From positions 1 through 32,380 of the forward strand of contig JAIEOV010000154.1 of assembly GCA_019750135.1 (NCBI GenBank): a stretch of DNA of 32,380 bases. The letters run 5' to 3'. Both the position numbers and the translations under genes were made by a program. Of the stretch, positions 1-8,468 are shown piece after piece. Under the pieces are notes generated by a model. It was given only the letters and a program-made list of their open reading frames with translations. It searched no databases and was not told where the DNA came from. Origin of the DNA: Reyranella sp. (lineage in GTDB: Bacteria; Pseudomonadota; Alphaproteobacteria; Reyranellales; Reyranellaceae). Within the stretch, counting starts at the first letter, position 1. Every line of letters begins with the position of its first letter.

Positions 1-395
1 CGGCGCCACATATGCATGAAGGAGCCATAGAAGAAGGGATCGCCCTCGGCCAGCAGGCCGACCGACCTGCCTTGTCGCAGCAGGGCCGCCAGGTCGGTCG
101 CCGTCTCGCGATAGAAGGCGCCGATCTTCTGCTGGTATTCCAGGCTGTCGGCCGGCACTTCCTCGGTCACCGGATACTCCAGGCGCATCTCCGCCCGGCC
201 CTCGACCAGCAGTGGCGCCACGATGCGGCGCGCATTGCCGGGCGAGCCGATCTTGGCGAAGTAGGCGACGATGTCGACAGCCTGCACCAGGCCTGCAGCG
301 CGCAAGGTGAGATAGCGCGCATCGCCCGGTCCGACACCGATGCCATAGAGCGTGCCCGCCGTCGCCGTCCCGGCCAGGGAGTCGAGCACGCTCAT
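1..395 (-). CDS. cobI: Precorrin-2 C20-methyltransferase CobI (partial, C-terminus off window)
   Basis: Transfers a methyl group from S-adenosylmethionine to C20 of precorrin-2 to give precorrin-3A in aerobic cobalamin synthesis; cytosolic. Only the first ~131 codons are in the window. The N-terminus shows the SAM-binding glycine loop YGIGVGPGD (about residues 17-25) and the later LLAEGDPFFYGSFMHMW stretch typical of CobI/CbiL. The ATG at 393-395 overlaps the cobH stop in an ATGA, so it is translationally coupled to cobH and is the last visible gene of the riboswitch-led minus-strand operon. The family assignment is secure; the missing end cannot be judged. Confidence 0.93.
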   Translation of the reverse strand, partial: MSVLDSLAGTATAGTLYGIGVGPGDARYLTLRAAGLVQAVDIVAYFAKIGSPGNARRIVAPLLVEGRAEMRLEYPVTEEVPADSLEYQQKIGAFYRETATDLAALLRQGRSVGLLAEGDPFFYGSFMHMWR

Positions 396-1021
396 TCGCG
401 TTCGCTCGCCAGCGCATTGATGGCGGCCGCCGCCATGGCGCTGCCGCCCTTGCGGCCGCGCACGATCAGGAACGGCACGCCGCCATGGGCCGCCAGCGCT
501 TCCTTGGATTCCATCGCCCCGACGAAACCGACCGGCAGACCGATCACGGCGGCGGGGGCCGGCGCACCCTCGTCGAGCATATCCAGCAGCCGGAACAGCG
601 CGGTCGGCGCATTGCCGACGGCCACGACTGAGCCCGCCAGCCGCTCGCGCCACAGCTCGAGGGCGGCCGCGCTGCGCGTATTGTCCAGGCGCTTGGCGAT
701 GTCCGGCACCGAGGGATCGTCCAGGGTGCACAGCACCTCGTTGCCCGCCGGCAGGCGCGCGCGCGTCACGCCGTTGGCGACCATCTTGGAATCGCAGAAG
801 ATCGGCGCACCGCCCTTCAGCGCCTGGCGCGCACGCTCGGCGAAGCCCGGCGACATTACGATGTCGCGGGCGACCTCGGGCATGCCGCAGGCATGGATGA
901 TGCGCACCGCCACCGGCTCCTCGGCCGCATTGAAGCGCGCGAGGTCCGACTCGGCGCGGATGATCGCGAAGGAGCGGCGATAGATCTCAGCCCCGTCGCG
1001 CACATAGGCACGCTCAGTCAT
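392..1021 (-). CDS. cobH: Precorrin-8X methylmutase CobH
   Basis: Moves the C11 methyl of precorrin-8X to C12, giving hydrogenobyrinate; cytosolic. About 209 residues, the normal size for CobH/CbiC. The sequence RIIHACGMPEVARDI carries the conserved histidine of the family active site, and GLPVGFVGAMESKEAL near the C-terminus is a family signature. A GTG one codon upstream (1024) is also possible, but GAGAGG lies 4 bases before the ATG at 1021 and almost touches the GTG, so I chose the ATG. It overlaps the end of cobG by about 8 bases and cobI by 4, so it is embedded in the operon. Confidence 0.93.
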   Translation of the reverse strand: MTERAYVRDGAEIYRRSFAIIRAESDLARFNAAEEPVAVRIIHACGMPEVARDIVMSPGFAERARQALKGGAPIFCDSKMVANGVTRARLPAGNEVLCTLDDPSVPDIAKRLDNTRSAAALELWRERLAGSVVAVGNAPTALFRLLDMLDEGAPAPAAVIGLPVGFVGAMESKEALAAHGGVPFLIVRGRKGGSAMAAAAINALASERE

Positions 1022-2225
1022 CACGCCTCTCGTCGAACAAGGTCTCGAACTCCTCGATGCCGATAATGCGCTCGACCGGCCCGCGCGTCGTGGCGTTGCG
1101 GATCAGGCGATAGGCGCCGCCCTTGCCGGCCAGCACCAGCGCCGACGGCAGCGAGCGCGCACATCCCTTGGCGCAGCCAGACACATGGATGCTGCCGTGC
1201 CAGCCGCGGTCCGCCGCGACGGTCGCCAGCCGGCCCGCGTCGCCGCGGGCATCGACGCTGCTCGACTTGCAGTCCGGCGCCCCAGGGCAGGCTTCGACCT
1301 GCAACAGCGGATCGTTGTCTTCCACGATCAGCCCGGCGTCGCGTGCTTGTTCCAGCACGAATGCGTCCGCTTCAAAGTAGACGGTACGCCAGGGCGAGAG
1401 CCGCAGGTCGGCGGCACCAGCATCGGCCGCGAGCTTCACGAGCCCGCGAAGCTGGCCCGCTTCCAGGCGGCCGAAAGGCGCCGCGACGCCTGCTGCACAT
1501 CCCAGCGGGCCGAGTCGGCGTCCGCCAGGCGACGGCAGTACGGCCATCGGCGACAGGTCTACAGCGGCCCGCACGTGCGCGAACGCCGCCTCGCTGAGAC
1601 CGCGCATGCGCCCGCGCGTGGCAACGGCGAGAAAGGCATGTGCCGCAGCGATGGCAGCCTCGGCCGCCCCTGATGGCGGCAGCGTGCCCAGCCACTCAGT
1701 TCCCTTGGCCGTATCCAAACCGAATGCCAACGTGTCGCCGACGGCGGCAAGGCAGATGTCGGCACGCTCGGAAGCGATCGAGACCGCGCCGCCGCCATCG
1801 ACCAGCAGGCCGAACTTGCCCGGCAGGGCGTGCAGTCGCTTGTCCGACGTCAATGCATCGTCGATCGCGCGCGCGATCGGTCGGACATCGAGGGACTGTG
1901 CGGGATCGAGGCCGGCCAGCGGCGCCACCATGACGTTGCGCACCGCCTCCGTCTCGGCATCGCGATCGAGCAGGCCAAGCTTCGCCAACTCGGCCTGCAG
2001 CTCGGTCAGGCGGTCATCGGTCAGGCCGCGGATCTGCAGGTTGGCGCGGCGCGTCAGGTCGATATGGCCGTTGCCCAGACGCTCGGCGAGATCGGCAAGC
2101 GCCGTCGCCGTCTCGAGATCGAAGGCGCCGCAGCGCGGGCGGACGCGCACGATCAGACCGTCGCCGCTCGCCATCGGCCGCAGGATGCCCGGGCACCAGC
2201 CCTTCACCTCGGTCACGGCGTTCAT
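1014..2225 (-). CDS. cobG: Precorrin-3B synthase CobG
   Basis: Oxygen-dependent ring-contraction step of the aerobic pathway: precorrin-3A to precorrin-3B. It is a member of the sulfite/nitrite reductase-like Fe-S family. 403 residues. The C-terminal half has the cluster ligands as C313-x5-C319 and C351-x3-C355 (ACPGAPDCKSS and VSGCAKGCA). The N-terminal MASGDGLIVRVRPRCG and the LTRRANLQIRGL segment are ferredoxin-like nitrite/sulfite reductase signatures. The ATG overlaps the cobN stop by 4 bases (ATGA). Its presence marks the oxygen-requiring route, as opposed to the anaerobic CbiG/CbiH route. Confidence 0.93.
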   Translation of the reverse strand: MNAVTEVKGWCPGILRPMASGDGLIVRVRPRCGAFDLETATALADLAERLGNGHIDLTRRANLQIRGLTDDRLTELQAELAKLGLLDRDAETEAVRNVMVAPLAGLDPAQSLDVRPIARAIDDALTSDKRLHALPGKFGLLVDGGGAVSIASERADICLAAVGDTLAFGLDTAKGTEWLGTLPPSGAAEAAIAAAHAFLAVATRGRMRGLSEAAFAHVRAAVDLSPMAVLPSPGGRRLGPLGCAAGVAAPFGRLEAGQLRGLVKLAADAGAADLRLSPWRTVYFEADAFVLEQARDAGLIVEDNDPLLQVEACPGAPDCKSSSVDARGDAGRLATVAADRGWHGSIHVSGCAKGCARSLPSALVLAGKGGAYRLIRNATTRGPVERIIGIEEFETLFDERRDD

Positions 2226-5200
2226 CGGCTGGCCTCGGCCATCAGGCGCTGCAGGTCATGATCGACGGCGTTGCGCCGCGTGACCCAGAGGCCGCGCGCG
2301 AGGGCATCGTGCAATCGCGCGGCGATGGCGGCAGCGGCGGCCGGATTCTTCTGCAGCATGGCCGTGCGCACGGCATCGTCGGCAATCAATGCGGCATGCG
2401 TAGCATCGAACAGATGCCCGGGCACGCCTGCGGTCGCGGCGAAGGCGTAGAGCGCATCGATCGTCTGGGCGATCTCGGCGACGCCGCGATGGCCGTGCTC
2501 CAGCATGCCCGACAGCCAGCGCGGATTGGTCAGCCGGCCGCGCACCACGCGGGCGATCTCCTCGGCAATGCGCCGCGCCTTGGGAGCGGCGGTCTGGCTC
2601 GTATCGAGATGGTAGAGCTCGGGGTCGTTGCCGAGCAGTGCCGCCGCCGCCGCGAAGCCGCCGGCGAAGTCGGCAACGCCGTCGCCGTCCAGAACGTCGC
2701 GCTCGCGGTCGTCCTGCGGATGGACCAGCACGTCGGCCTCGGAGACCCGATCGCGGAAGCCCCCGCTCGGCTGCACGGCCTCGGCGCCGCCGTAGGCGTG
2801 GGTGACGGCTGCGAGATAGACCTGACCCAGCTCGGCGCGGTCGCGCCATTGGCCGTCGAGGGCAGTGTCGGCGGCCTGCGCGCCGTAGCTGCCGGGCGCG
2901 CCGCCGAAGATGCGCGCGAGATCGGCGCCGGTACGACGGGCCTCGGCCAGAGGATTGTCCTCGGCGGGCTCATCGAGGGCCGCGACCTTGCGCACCGCCA
3001 TGTCGAACAGGGCGATCTGCGCCTCGAAGATGTCGCGGAACAGGCCGGAGATGCGCAGAGTGACGTCGATGCGCGGTCGGTCGAGGGTGGCCAGCGGCAT
3101 GATCTCGATGCCGGTGACGCGGCTCGACGCCTTGTCCCAGGTCGGTTTCACGCCGAGGTACCACAGCGCCTGGGCGAGATCGTCACCGCCGGTGCGCAAG
3201 GAGGCCGAGGCCCAGAGATCGATCACCAAAGCGCGCGGCGGCTCGCCGTGATCCTGCAGGTAGCGCCGCACGACCTCGTCGGCAGCGCGCACGCCGATGG
3301 CGGCGGCGGTGCGCGTCGGAATGGCGCGCGGATCGATCGAGGTGAGGTTACGGCCGGTCGGCAGCACGTCGGCGCGGCCACGGCTCGGCGCGCCGGCCGG
3401 CCCGGGCGCCACGCGACGCGCGTCGAGGGCGGCGAGCAGGGCCGCTCGCTCGCACTCGGCCGAAACGCGCACCGCAGACTCCGCGTTGGTGGCCGCTGCG
3501 AGCAGGCGAATGGTCTCTTCGTCGGGCGAGCAGCCGAAGACGTGCAGGCCGTCGCGTATGCTGAGCTCCTTGATGTCGCACAGTTGCGCATCGAGCTTGG
3601 CGATGGCCTGGCGGTTGGGCTCGCCCTTCACCAGACCGCAGTCGGCCGCCAGCCCGTTGGTCCAGGCGCGCTCGACGATCTCATCCTCGAGGAAGGCGAG
3701 GCGGCGGCGGTCGAGGCCGTCGGCGGCGGCGTACTCCTCGATGATGCCTTCGAGCTCGGCCAACGGACCGTGCAGGCCGGCGGTGCTGAGGGGCGGCGTC
3801 AGATGACCGATGGTGATGGCGCCCAATCGGCGCTTGGCCTGCACGGCCTCGCCCGGATTGTTGACGATGAAGGGATAGATCACGGGCACAGGACCCAGCA
3901 CGACCTCGGGCCAGCATTCGGCCGACAGCGCCAGCGCCTTGCCGGGCAGCCATTCCAGGGTGCCGTGCGTGCCGAGATGGACCAGGGCATCGATCCGCTC
4001 GCGCAACCAGGCATAGACGGCAACATAGGCGGGGCTCGGCGGACAGTTCGTGTCGTGATAGCGCGACTTGCGATCGCCGGCAGAGCCGCGATCGGGCTGA
4101 AGCAGCACCAGCAGCTTGCCGCAACGGAGCACGGGTAGCGCGCCAGCCGTCGGGATCTCGACGTGCTCGACCTCGCCGCGCAACAGGCGTTCGATGTCAG
4201 CCGCCGACCAGTCGCGTCCGCCAGTGTCGTAGCCTTCGGCCTTCAGCAAAGATAGGATCTCGGCGGCGCTGGCGGCGGTGTCGAGACCGACGGCATAGCC
4301 GGTGCGGCCGCCGCGTGCCGGATAGTCCGACAGCACGATCGCGAGACGCCGTTCGGCGCGCGGCGTGGCGCGGAGCCTCGCCCAGGCCGTTGCCAGCCGC
4401 GCCACGTAGTCGACGCGATTGTCGACCGGCTCGTGGCTCACGCTGGCGAATTCCAGACGCGGATCGGCCGGCGTCTCGGCCTTGAACGAGATGGCGCGCG
4501 TGAGTAGCCGGCCGTCGAGCTCGGGCAACACGACGTTCATGGCGAGATCGGCCGGCGACAGGCCGCGTTGGGAGTCCTCCCACGCCGCGCGCGGGCTGCC
4601 CGACAGCACGACCTGCAGGACAGGTGCGTCGGCATCGTCCAGCACCGTCGTGTCGTCCTCGGCCCTTGCCGAGAAGGCCGTGGTGTTGAGGATGACCGCG
4701 GGCCTGTGCGCGGCGATCAGCGCCTTCAGCTCGGGCTTGGCGAGCGGGTCCTTCAGGCTGTTCACCGCCACCGCGAGCGGCGAGAGTCCCTGGCGTTCGA
4801 GCGCTTCCATCAGCGCCGTGATCGGCGCGGTGTCCGCCGCCATCAGGTTGGCGCGATAGAAGACGATCAGCGCCACCGGACGGCCGGGCTCGACCTCGCC
4901 CAGTACGGAGACCGGGCCGACCGGCACCGGCGGCGACCAGTCGAGGTCGCGGCCGAGCAGCGTGCCGACATAGCGCAGCGCCTGCCGCAGGTTGTCGGGC
5001 CCGCCTTCGCGGAAGAAGCGGTCGATTGTCGCCAAGGGACCGGCGGCGAGGGTCGAGACCGAGGCAAGCCGCGGATCGGCGCGATCGTCGCCCGGCAGAG
5101 CCGCGAACAGGATGCCACGCTCGCGCGCCACGTCGGCGATGTGCTCCAGGCCGTAGCGCCAGTAGTCGAGCCCGCCCAGGCAGCGCACGATGACCATGCG

Positions 5201-5437
5201 GGCGTGCGCCACCACGCTCTCGACATAGAGATCGACCGACATCGGATGCTTCAGCCGCTTCAGGCTGGCGAGCCGCATCGCCGGCAGCCGATCGGCCTCC
5301 TGCCGCCAGGCGGCGGCAAGGGCTGAAAGATCGCTGTCGGAGAAGGAAAGCACGACGAAGTCGGCCGGCGACTGGCCGAGGTCGACGGCAACATCGGCCT
5401 CCTCCAGCGTCGCGAGCTCAGTCGCCAGAACATGCAT
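2222..5437 (-). CDS. cobN: Cobaltochelatase subunit CobN (short form)
   Basis: Large substrate-binding subunit of the ATP-dependent CobNST cobaltochelatase, which inserts Co2+ into hydrogenobyrinate a,c-diamide. 1071 residues in one intact frame, shorter than the roughly 1250-1300 I expect of classical alphaproteobacterial CobN. Both ends match the family: the start MHVLATELATLEEADVAVDL and the C-terminal ELYHLDTSQTAAPKARRIAE plus the VVRGRLTNPRW segment. HLGTHGTLEWLPGKALALS (about residues 490-510) is the conserved CobN/ChlH motif. The shortness therefore appears to be internal, not a truncation. The gap to cobW is 3 bases. cobS and cobT are not in the window. Confidence 0.95.
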   Translation of the reverse strand: MHVLATELATLEEADVAVDLGQSPADFVVLSFSDSDLSALAAAWRQEADRLPAMRLASLKRLKHPMSVDLYVESVVAHARMVIVRCLGGLDYWRYGLEHIADVARERGILFAALPGDDRADPRLASVSTLAAGPLATIDRFFREGGPDNLRQALRYVGTLLGRDLDWSPPVPVGPVSVLGEVEPGRPVALIVFYRANLMAADTAPITALMEALERQGLSPLAVAVNSLKDPLAKPELKALIAAHRPAVILNTTAFSARAEDDTTVLDDADAPVLQVVLSGSPRAAWEDSQRGLSPADLAMNVVLPELDGRLLTRAISFKAETPADPRLEFASVSHEPVDNRVDYVARLATAWARLRATPRAERRLAIVLSDYPARGGRTGYAVGLDTAASAAEILSLLKAEGYDTGGRDWSAADIERLLRGEVEHVEIPTAGALPVLRCGKLLVLLQPDRGSAGDRKSRYHDTNCPPSPAYVAVYAWLRERIDALVHLGTHGTLEWLPGKALALSAECWPEVVLGPVPVIYPFIVNNPGEAVQAKRRLGAITIGHLTPPLSTAGLHGPLAELEGIIEEYAAADGLDRRRLAFLEDEIVERAWTNGLAADCGLVKGEPNRQAIAKLDAQLCDIKELSIRDGLHVFGCSPDEETIRLLAAATNAESAVRVSAECERAALLAALDARRVAPGPAGAPSRGRADVLPTGRNLTSIDPRAIPTRTAAAIGVRAADEVVRRYLQDHGEPPRALVIDLWASASLRTGGDDLAQALWYLGVKPTWDKASSRVTGIEIMPLATLDRPRIDVTLRISGLFRDIFEAQIALFDMAVRKVAALDEPAEDNPLAEARRTGADLARIFGGAPGSYGAQAADTALDGQWRDRAELGQVYLAAVTHAYGGAEAVQPSGGFRDRVSEADVLVHPQDDRERDVLDGDGVADFAGGFAAAAALLGNDPELYHLDTSQTAAPKARRIAEEIARVVRGRLTNPRWLSGMLEHGHRGVAEIAQTIDALYAFAATAGVPGHLFDATHAALIADDAVRTAMLQKNPAAAAAIAARLHDALARGLWVTRRNAVDHDLQRLMAEASR

Positions 5438-5440
5438 GGA

Positions 5441-6469
5441 CTATCCCCGGATCAACTCCGAGATGACGTTCCTGTCGAAGCCCTTTTCCGCGATCACCAC
5501 CAGCCGCCCTTGGCGCTCTCCGCCGGGCCACTTGCGATCGTAGTGATGCTGGACGCGGCTGCCGACGGCCTGCACCAGCAGGCGCATCGGCTTGCCGGCG
5601 ATGTCGACGAAGCCCTTCATGCGCAGGATGTCGTGCGCGTCGGCGACCTTCACCAGGCGGTCCACCAGTTGCTGCGGCGAATCGAAGACCGGCAGGTCGA
5701 CGATGAACGTGTCGAAATCCTCGTGGTCGTGCTCGCCTTCGAGGTCGTGGTGCGAGGGACGGCTCGCCAGGTCGGATTCGGCCTCGGCGCCCAGGCCGAG
5801 CAGGACCTTGATCGGCACCTTGCCATTTTGGGTCTCGACGACCTTCACGGCGCGCGGCAAGGTCTTGGCGATCTCGCCGGCGACGGTGCGGCGCTCGTCC
5901 TGCGAGATCAGGTCGGCCTTGTTCAGGATCACCAGGTCGGCGCAGAGTAGCTGGTCCTCGAACACCTCTTCCAGCGGGTTGTCGTGGTCGAGCGAGGAAT
6001 CCTCGGCGCGCTGCCTGGCGACCGCCTCCGGATCGTCGGCGAAGCGGCCGGCAGCAACCGCCGCGCCATCGACCACGGCGACGACGCCGTCGACCGTGAC
6101 GCGCGAGGCGATCTCGGGCCAGTTGAAGGCCTTCACCAGTGGCTTGGGAAGGGCGAGGCCCGACGTCTCGATGACGATGTGCTCGGGCGGCGACGGGCGG
6201 TCCAGAAGGCCCTTCAGCGCCGGGACGAAATCGTCGGCGACAGTGCAGCAGATGCAGCCGTTGGCCAGCTCGACGATGGCGTCCTCAGGGCAGCTCTCGA
6301 TGCCGCAGCTCTTCAGGATCTCGCCGTCGATGCCGACATCGCCGAACTCGTTGACGATCACGGCGAGCCGGCGGCCGTCGGCATTCTCCAGCACGTGGCG
6401 TACCAGCGTCGTCTTGCCGGCCCCCAGGAAGCCGGTGACGATCGTGCAGGGGACCTTGGCGACGCTCAT
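5441..6469 (-). CDS. cobW: CobW-type G3E GTPase / metallochaperone
   Basis: G3E-family P-loop GTPase proposed to deliver cobalt for cobalamin synthesis; cytosolic. 342 residues. The Walker A motif GFLGAGKT is at residues 13-20, the metal-binding CxCC motif GCICC at 71-75, and the guanine-specificity motif NKAD near residue 180. A His/Asp/Glu-rich stretch (HHDLEGEHDHEDF) lies between the GTPase core and the CobW C-terminal domain, as expected for a metallochaperone. Position between the DUF1636 gene (ATGA overlap) and cobN supports a role at the cobalt insertion step. Confidence 0.95.
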   Translation of the reverse strand: MSVAKVPCTIVTGFLGAGKTTLVRHVLENADGRRLAVIVNEFGDVGIDGEILKSCGIESCPEDAIVELANGCICCTVADDFVPALKGLLDRPSPPEHIVIETSGLALPKPLVKAFNWPEIASRVTVDGVVAVVDGAAVAAGRFADDPEAVARQRAEDSSLDHDNPLEEVFEDQLLCADLVILNKADLISQDERRTVAGEIAKTLPRAVKVVETQNGKVPIKVLLGLGAEAESDLASRPSHHDLEGEHDHEDFDTFIVDLPVFDSPQQLVDRLVKVADAHDILRMKGFVDIAGKPMRLLVQAVGSRVQHHYDRKWPGGERQGRLVVIAEKGFDRNVISELIRG

Positions 6470-6855
6470 GACTGCTCCTGAGGTAGCGCGGCGGGTTTCA
6501 CCGGCGGCACGCGGGCGACGGTGTGCTTGCGGACATGCTCGGGACGGTCACGCCACTCCGGCACGCCCTGCTCATGTGCCCGATGCAAACGGGCAAAGTC
6601 GATGATGTCGCCGGCGTGCCGATCGGGGTCGAGATCGCCGATCACATAAGTCCATTTGCCGGATCCCGACACTGCGGCACTGCAACCGCGCGGACAGTTC
6701 GACAAGCAGTTGGCCGGCACCACGTCGATGCCTTCGCTGCCGCCAACGGCGAGCCGCTTCTCCACTTCTGCCAGCAGGCGCGCACCGGGTCGCGGCGCAT
6801 CGACCGGCGGCGTGCCGCGGCAGGTGACGCAGACGTAAAGAATGGTCGTCGTCAC
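6466..6855 (-). CDS. DUF1636 family small Cys-rich putative metal-binding protein
   Basis: 129 residues, cytosolic, function unknown. It resembles the DUF1636 (predicted metal-binding, thioredoxin-like ferredoxin) proteins often found beside cobW. Cysteines are C9 and C12 (CVTC) and C50, C54, C58 (NCLSNCPRGCSA), a spacing like thioredoxin-fold [2Fe-2S] proteins. I start it at GTG 6855 because that codon overlaps the hupE stop (GTGA) and gives the family's N-terminus; the frame stays open upstream but that part is antisense-like low-quality sequence. Its own stop overlaps the cobW ATG. A role in cobalt handling or as an electron/cluster protein is inferred only from context. Confidence 0.82.
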   Translation of the reverse strand: MTTTILYVCVTCRGTPPVDAPRPGARLLAEVEKRLAVGGSEGIDVVPANCLSNCPRGCSAAVSGSGKWTYVIGDLDPDRHAGDIIDFARLHRAHEQGVPEWRDRPEHVRKHTVARVPPVKPAALPQEQS

Positions 6856-7475
6856 GTCAGACCCGCCGCCGACGCCGCCGCGATGCCGCCCGCCAGCGCC
6901 ACCAGCACGCCGACGACCGTGACACCGGCGGTGCGCATCGGCCAATGGGCCAGGGTGCGCACCGCTGCATAGACGACGACGCCGATCGCGCTCTGCATGA
7001 TCAGCAGGCCGAGGAGATAGGCGACCAGCGGCGAGGGCTCGGCGCCGACGATCGATTCGCCCAGCGCATAGCCGTGCACCAGGCCGGCGACGGCGAACAG
7101 GAGCAGCGCCAGGCCCTGCCCCATCGACTGGCGCATGATCACCAGCGCGCCGATTGCGAGCGTCGTCAACCCGACGAACAGCTCGCTCGCCGGCAGGTCG
7201 ACCTTGGCGAGATGCAGGCCGACACCGGCGATGACCGCGACGCTGAAGGCCAGCACGACGGCGGCACCGCGGCCGGCGAGCGCGGCGAGGATGCCGACGC
7301 CGACGATGGCCGCGAGATGGTCGACGCCGATCACCGGATGGCCGAAGCCCGACAGCAGGCCCTGCAGGAACGTCTCGGGCATCTTGCCGCCCATGACGTG
7401 GTGGGCCCATGCCGGCTGCGCCGCCACGATCATGATGACCGCAAGCGCGCCGAGCCTCCTGGATGAAAACACCAT
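6852..7475 (-). CDS. HupE/UreJ family protein, probable B12-regulated cobalt (or nickel) importer
   Basis: 207-residue inner-membrane protein. An N-terminal signal-like segment ends near AQPAWAHH, followed by the family metal motif HPVIGVDHLAAIV and about six hydrophobic segments. HupE/UreJ homologues transport Ni or Co; those under cobalamin riboswitches are assigned to cobalt by comparative genomics (established knowledge), which fits here. The start is the ATG at 7473-7475 with GGAGG 5-6 bases upstream; the open frame further upstream runs through the riboswitch and is not coding. It is the first gene of the minus-strand cob operon. Confidence 0.85.
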   Translation of the reverse strand: MVFSSRRLGALAVIMIVAAQPAWAHHVMGGKMPETFLQGLLSGFGHPVIGVDHLAAIVGVGILAALAGRGAAVVLAFSVAVIAGVGLHLAKVDLPASELFVGLTTLAIGALVIMRQSMGQGLALLLFAVAGLVHGYALGESIVGAEPSPLVAYLLGLLIMQSAIGVVVYAAVRTLAHWPMRTAGVTVVGVLVALAGGIAAASAAGLT

Positions 7476-7618
7476 CGCTTCCTCCGTCGTCGCGAGCCCG
7501 AAGGCCCGAATGGATGCCGTCTCCGACGGAGCACCTTCATCCAGCCCAGCGGCCGGACGAAAAGCGTTGCCTCGACCCTCGCTGCGCCCCGCGCGACGGT
7601 TCGGATGCGGCGTTCGAC
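7476..7618 (-). promoter_or_regulatory. Riboswitch expression platform / leader with candidate SD-sequestering stem
   Basis: This leader joins the aptamer to the hupE-like gene. On the minus strand, CTCCGTCG (7531-7524) is perfectly complementary over 8 bases to CGACGGAG (7489-7482), which includes most of the Shine-Dalgarno GGAGG (7485-7481). The same CTCCGTCG can instead fold locally as CTCC-GTC-GGAG inside a larger arm closed by TGGATG (7544-7539) and CATCCA (7516-7511). That gives two exclusive states, SD masked or SD free. I see no U-run terminator, so control of translation initiation is likelier than termination. The pairing is seen in sequence; the mechanism is inferred. Confidence 0.5.
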
Positions 7619-7776
7619 GGCAGGTTTCCTGGCTCTCGGGTCTTCGCCTTCGGCCACCTTCCCGGTTTCCCAGTGGTATCCTGGCCATCGGCTTGCCGAC
7701 TACAGTTGCGGGGGCAGCCGCGGATTGAGGCCGAATGGCCCGACCGCGTTCCCTTTTGATCCCCGTGAGGGGCACC
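7619..7776 (-). promoter_or_regulatory. Adenosylcobalamin riboswitch
   Basis: Read on the minus strand the segment begins GGTGCC (7776), continues with AAAAGGGAA, contains the B12-box-like GGCTGCCCCCGCAACTG (about 7703-7719) and ends with GAGCCAGGAAACCTGCC (7635-7619). These are the conserved blocks of the AdoCbl aptamer in the right order and spacing. It lies 143 bases upstream of the hupE-like ATG and should shut down the hupE-to-cobI operon when cobalamin is plentiful. Confidence 0.95.
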
Positions 7777-7785
7777 GTCGCCCGC

Positions 7786-7815
7786 TTGATACGGTTGGCG
7801 GAGAAGGCCCGTCAA
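7786..7815 (-). promoter_or_regulatory. Predicted sigma-70 promoter of the riboswitch/cob operon
   Basis: On the minus strand TTGACG (7815-7810) and TATCAA (7791-7786) are separated by 18 bases. The expected transcription start, near 7779, falls just before the first conserved aptamer block at 7776, which is where it should be. Confidence 0.5.
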
Positions 7816-7856
7816 CGGGATTTCGGTCGCCTCCAGGGCTGCAGTATTGTGCAGGC

Positions 7857-8468
7857 ATGACCGCAGAACCCGACGAGACCGCCCGCCACAAGGCCAAAAT
7901 GGCCAACCGCAAGGCCGTGCAGGATGCCGAGGTCGCGAAAAAGACCGCCGAGAAGGGCCTGCTGATCGTCCATACCGGCAAGGGCAAGGGCAAATCGACG
8001 GCGGCCTGGGGCCTGCTGGTGCGCGCCCTGGGCCGTGGGTTCAAGTGCGGCGTCGTGCAGTTCGGCAAGGGCGCCTGGCAGACCGGCGAGCGCGCTGCCC
8101 TGGAGCGCTTCGGCGACCAGGTCGAATGGCACACGCTGGGTGAAGGCTTCACCTGGGAGACGCAGGACCGCGCGCGCGACGTCGCGGCGGCCGAGCGCGC
8201 CTGGGCCAAGGCGCGCGAGTTGATGGCGAACCCCGCGATCCGCCTGATCGTGCTTGATGAGCTCAACATCGCCCTGCGCTATGACCATCTTGCCATCGCC
8301 GATGTCGTGGCGGCGCTGAAGGCGCGGCGCCCCGACCAGCATGTCGTGGTCACCGGCCGCAACGCCAAGCCCGAGCTGATCGAAGCGGCCGACCTGGTGA
8401 CCGAGATGACGCTGGTGAAGCACCACTTCGCCGCCGGCGTGAAGGCGCAGGAGGGCATCGAGTTCTGA
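7857..8468 (+). CDS. cobO: Cob(I)yrinic acid a,c-diamide adenosyltransferase CobO
   Basis: Adenosylates the reduced corrinoid cobalt using ATP (CobA/BtuR family in enteric naming). 203 residues. The family P-loop HTGKGKGKST is at about residues 39-48 and the Walker B-like LIVLDELNIAL near 125-135. The N-terminal HKAKMANRKAVQDAEV helix is typical of the family and supports the ATG at 7857, although no good Shine-Dalgarno sequence precedes it; a leaderless start or initiation at the ATG at 7899 cannot be excluded. It is divergent from the riboswitch operon and itself has no aptamer, with 80 bases between. Its stop overlaps the cobQ start. Confidence 0.94.
   Translation: MTAEPDETARHKAKMANRKAVQDAEVAKKTAEKGLLIVHTGKGKGKSTAAWGLLVRALGRGFKCGVVQFGKGAWQTGERAALERFGDQVEWHTLGEGFTWETQDRARDVAAAERAWAKARELMANPAIRLIVLDELNIALRYDHLAIADVVAALKARRPDQHVVVTGRNAKPELIEAADLVTEMTLVKHHFAAGVKAQEGIEF

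Noticed and set aside
2258..4138. Plus-strand open frame of 626 codons opposite cobN
   Set aside because: Shadow of cobN; composition matches the antisense pattern and no motifs are present.
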